DNA of 7,436 bases, from assembly GCA_002311335.1 (NCBI GenBank), contig DBZX01000025.1:492-7927 (forward strand), given 5' to 3'. The position numbers were made by a program, and so were the translations under genes. The notes beneath the pieces are model-generated. The model saw nothing but the letters and a program-made list of their open reading frames with translations. It did no database searches and was not told where the DNA came from. Below, one piece after another: positions 6,817-7,436 of the stretch. The stretch is from a bacterium UBP10_UBA1149. GTDB taxonomy: Bacteria > Desulfobacterota > Binatia > UBA1149. Position 1 is the first letter of the stretch, and each line of letters opens with the position of its first letter.

Positions 6817-6863
6817 CCGGGGCCGCCCCGGTGGTTTCCCGATGGCGGCACGCGGCTCTTTTT
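6817..6863 (+). terminator. Possible rho-independent terminator after chdC
   Basis: CCGGGG at 6817-6822 pairs perfectly with CCCCGG at 6826-6831 around a 3-base loop. Alternatively, GGCCGC at 6821-6826 can pair with GCGGCT at 6852-6857, directly followed by C and five T. The second fold gives the stem-plus-T-run of a terminator but has a long loop; the first is strong but followed by only three T. It would separate chdC from hspQ. Confidence 0.35.
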
Positions 6864-6871
6864 CGCCTGTT

Positions 6872-6909
6872 TCTCGCCCCTTGAAAAAAGGAAAGCGCGT
6901 AGCCCGGGT
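6872..6909 (+). promoter_or_regulatory. Candidate heat-shock (sigma-32 / RpoH) promoter of hspQ
   Basis: TCTCGCCCCTTGAA at 6872-6885 closely matches the extended sigma-32 -35 region (TCTCNCCCTTGAA in E. coli). About 15 nt after CTTGAAA, gCCCggGT at 6902-6909 partly matches the -10 consensus CCCCATNT. The -35 is strong and the -10 is weak. Location upstream of hspQ, a heat-shock gene in E. coli, supports the call. Transcription would begin near 6917, leaving a leader of about 110 nt. Confidence 0.5.
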
Positions 6910-7011
6910 GATTAAAACCAGCACTTGCCTCGTCGACTATTAATGGAAAGCAGGCTCAGTATTTCCAATCTGCACACAGCACTGGTTGCATTTAAACAGG
7001 AGTCGGAAAAA

Positions 7012-7016
7012 AGAGG
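7012..7016 (+). promoter_or_regulatory. Ribosome binding site of hspQ, decides the start
   Basis: AGAGG lies 8 nt before ATG 7025. It supports that start over the in-frame TTG at 6986, which would add 13 basic, non-conserved residues. Confidence 0.7.
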
Positions 7017-7024
7017 TCTCTAAG

Positions 7025-7345
7025 ATGGGAGCGTTGAGAACCCAAGCAAAGTTTCATGTCGGGCAACTTGTCGAGCATCGCTTGTTCGGCTACCGCGGTG
7101 TGGTGGTCGATGTCGACGCCGAGTTCGAAGGCAGCGATGAATGGTACCGCGAGGTGGCCAAGTCTATGCCGCCGCGCGACCAGCCCTGGTACCAGGTGCT
7201 CGTGGACGGTTCGGAAAACGGCACCTACGTGGCCGAGCGCAATCTCCAGCGCGATGGGCTGGGCATCGCCGTCGAGAATCCCGGACTGGATTACTACTTT
7301 GACGGAATGGATGATGGGGTTTATCTCACACGTAACTTCAACTGA
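7025..7345 (+). CDS. hspQ: Heat shock protein HspQ (YccV-like, hemimethylated-DNA-binding family)
   Basis: From ATG 7025 the product is 106 residues, essentially the length of E. coli HspQ (105). The N-terminal half shows the family signature: AKFHVGQLVEHRLFGYRGVV (8-27), then DVDAEF, an acidic loop with W40, PWYQVLVDG (54-62), and TYVAERNLQRD (67-77). In E. coli HspQ is a small heat-induced protein that binds hemimethylated DNA, affects DnaA stability and acts as a specificity enhancer and substrate of Lon protease; whether all of this holds here is inference. The C-terminus (DYYFDGMDDGVYLTRNFN) is tyrosine- and aspartate-rich and differs from E. coli. A sigma-32-like promoter about 140 nt upstream fits heat control. 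The end of the gene overlaps a lipoprotein start in another frame. Confidence 0.9.
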   Translation: MGALRTQAKFHVGQLVEHRLFGYRGVVVDVDAEFEGSDEWYREVAKSMPPRDQPWYQVLVDGSENGTYVAERNLQRDGLGIAVENPGLDYYFDGMDDGVYLTRNFN

Positions 7346-7436
7346 TACTCGTTTACCCGGGTCGGCGGTTCTGCTCGCCGGTGTAATGTTGGCAGCGGGA
7401 CTGCTGGTAACCGGTTGCGGCGGCAACGACGGCGGC
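7314..7436 (+). CDS. Lipoprotein, N-terminal fragment cut by window end
   Basis: An open frame runs from ATG 7314 (or ATG 7311) to the window edge, 41 codons. It encodes a short polar N-terminus (MGFISHVTSTDTRLPG) with one Arg, then the hydrophobic segment SAVLLAGVMLAAGLLVTGC and GGNDGG. L-V-T-G-C is a good lipobox, so Lpp signal peptidase would cut before Cys35, which would be lipidated; the Gly/Asn/Asp after it is a typical flexible tether. Asp is not directly at +2 (it is Gly), so outer-membrane sorting is likely in a diderm. GGA at 7304-7306 lies 7 nt before ATG 7314 as a weak ribosome site. The start overlaps the hspQ 3' end by 32 bp in another frame, suggesting co-transcription. The n-region is long and weakly basic. 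Function cannot be told. Confidence 0.7.
   Translation, partial: MGFISHVTSTDTRLPGSAVLLAGVMLAAGLLVTGCGGNDGG

Larger units (their letters stand above)
6720..7024. other. Non-coding stretch between chdC and hspQ
   Basis: No convincing gene is seen in these 305 bases. The first 60 bases are AT-richer and contain a 10-bp-spaced direct repeat of AATTTGA (6729 and 6739). A GC-rich hairpin lies at 6817-6831, a T5 run at 6859-6863, a sigma-32-like element near 6872-6909, and a weak inverted repeat TGGAAA/TTTCCA at 6944-6967. The hspQ ribosome site closes the region. Confidence 0.7.

Noticed and set aside
5892..6851. A 319-codon minus-strand frame covering chdC
   Set aside because: The plus strand encodes an unmistakable ChdC with all key residues; the opposite frame shows no family features and is a GC-rich shadow.
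6986..7024. TTG 6986 as the hspQ start
   Set aside because: It adds 13 residues not found in HspQ, whereas ATG 7025 has AGAGG 8 nt upstream and gives the normal family length.
6992..7426. A 144-codon minus-strand frame covering hspQ and the lipoprotein start
   Set aside because: Both plus-strand genes have recognisable signatures; the minus frame has none.

Overview
The window is high-GC, gene-dense bacterial DNA with genes on both strands. It carries, in order: the 3' part of a very large cysteine-rich repeat protein gene, an interrupted-box NUDIX hydrolase, a soluble histidine kinase, a small exported protein on the minus strand, a coproheme decarboxylase (ChdC/HemQ), the heat-shock protein HspQ, and the first codons of a lipoprotein. 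Arrays of the DUF4215/'Myxococcus cysteine-rich repeat' type are abundant in Myxococcota and related deltaproteobacterial lineages. HspQ is mainly a proteobacterial protein, and the lipoprotein signal and the exported proteins suit a diderm. I therefore favour a Myxococcota-like or other deep 'deltaproteobacterial' lineage; this is inference and no taxon can be fixed from the window.

Layout. Positions 1-2939 (+) hold an open-ended CDS made almost wholly of 4-cysteine modules. These mostly alternate between a 31-residue and a 35-residue form, giving a 66-residue (198-bp) super-repeat that is nearly identical at DNA level around 1482-2181. Positions 2964-3833 (+) encode a NUDT19-like NUDIX hydrolase starting 24 nt after the repeat gene. 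Its stop overlaps the preferred start of a histidine kinase (3830-5431, +) in an ATGA arrangement, so these two, and perhaps all three, are probably co-transcribed. The kinase 3' end overlaps convergently with a small minus-strand gene (5359-5781) encoding a 140-aa protein with an N-terminal hydrophobic segment and four cysteines. After a 122-bp divergent gap comes chdC (5904-6719, +). A 305-bp non-coding stretch (6720-7024) holds a GC-rich hairpin and a good sigma-32-like -35 element, followed by hspQ (7025-7345, +). The lipoprotein (7314 to beyond 7436, +) starts inside the end of hspQ.

Function. The first block may pair a secreted or surface cysteine-rich protein with a cytoplasmic nucleotide or CoA hydrolase and a cytoplasmic sensor kinase, but no direct functional link is visible. 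ChdC implies that haem is made through the coproporphyrin-dependent route. HspQ appears to be under heat-shock control. I see no RNA genes, CRISPR arrays, insertion sequences or prophage genes. The parts most worth a second look are the expanding 198-bp super-repeat, the ChdC lineage and active-site context, and the heat-shock promoter of hspQ.
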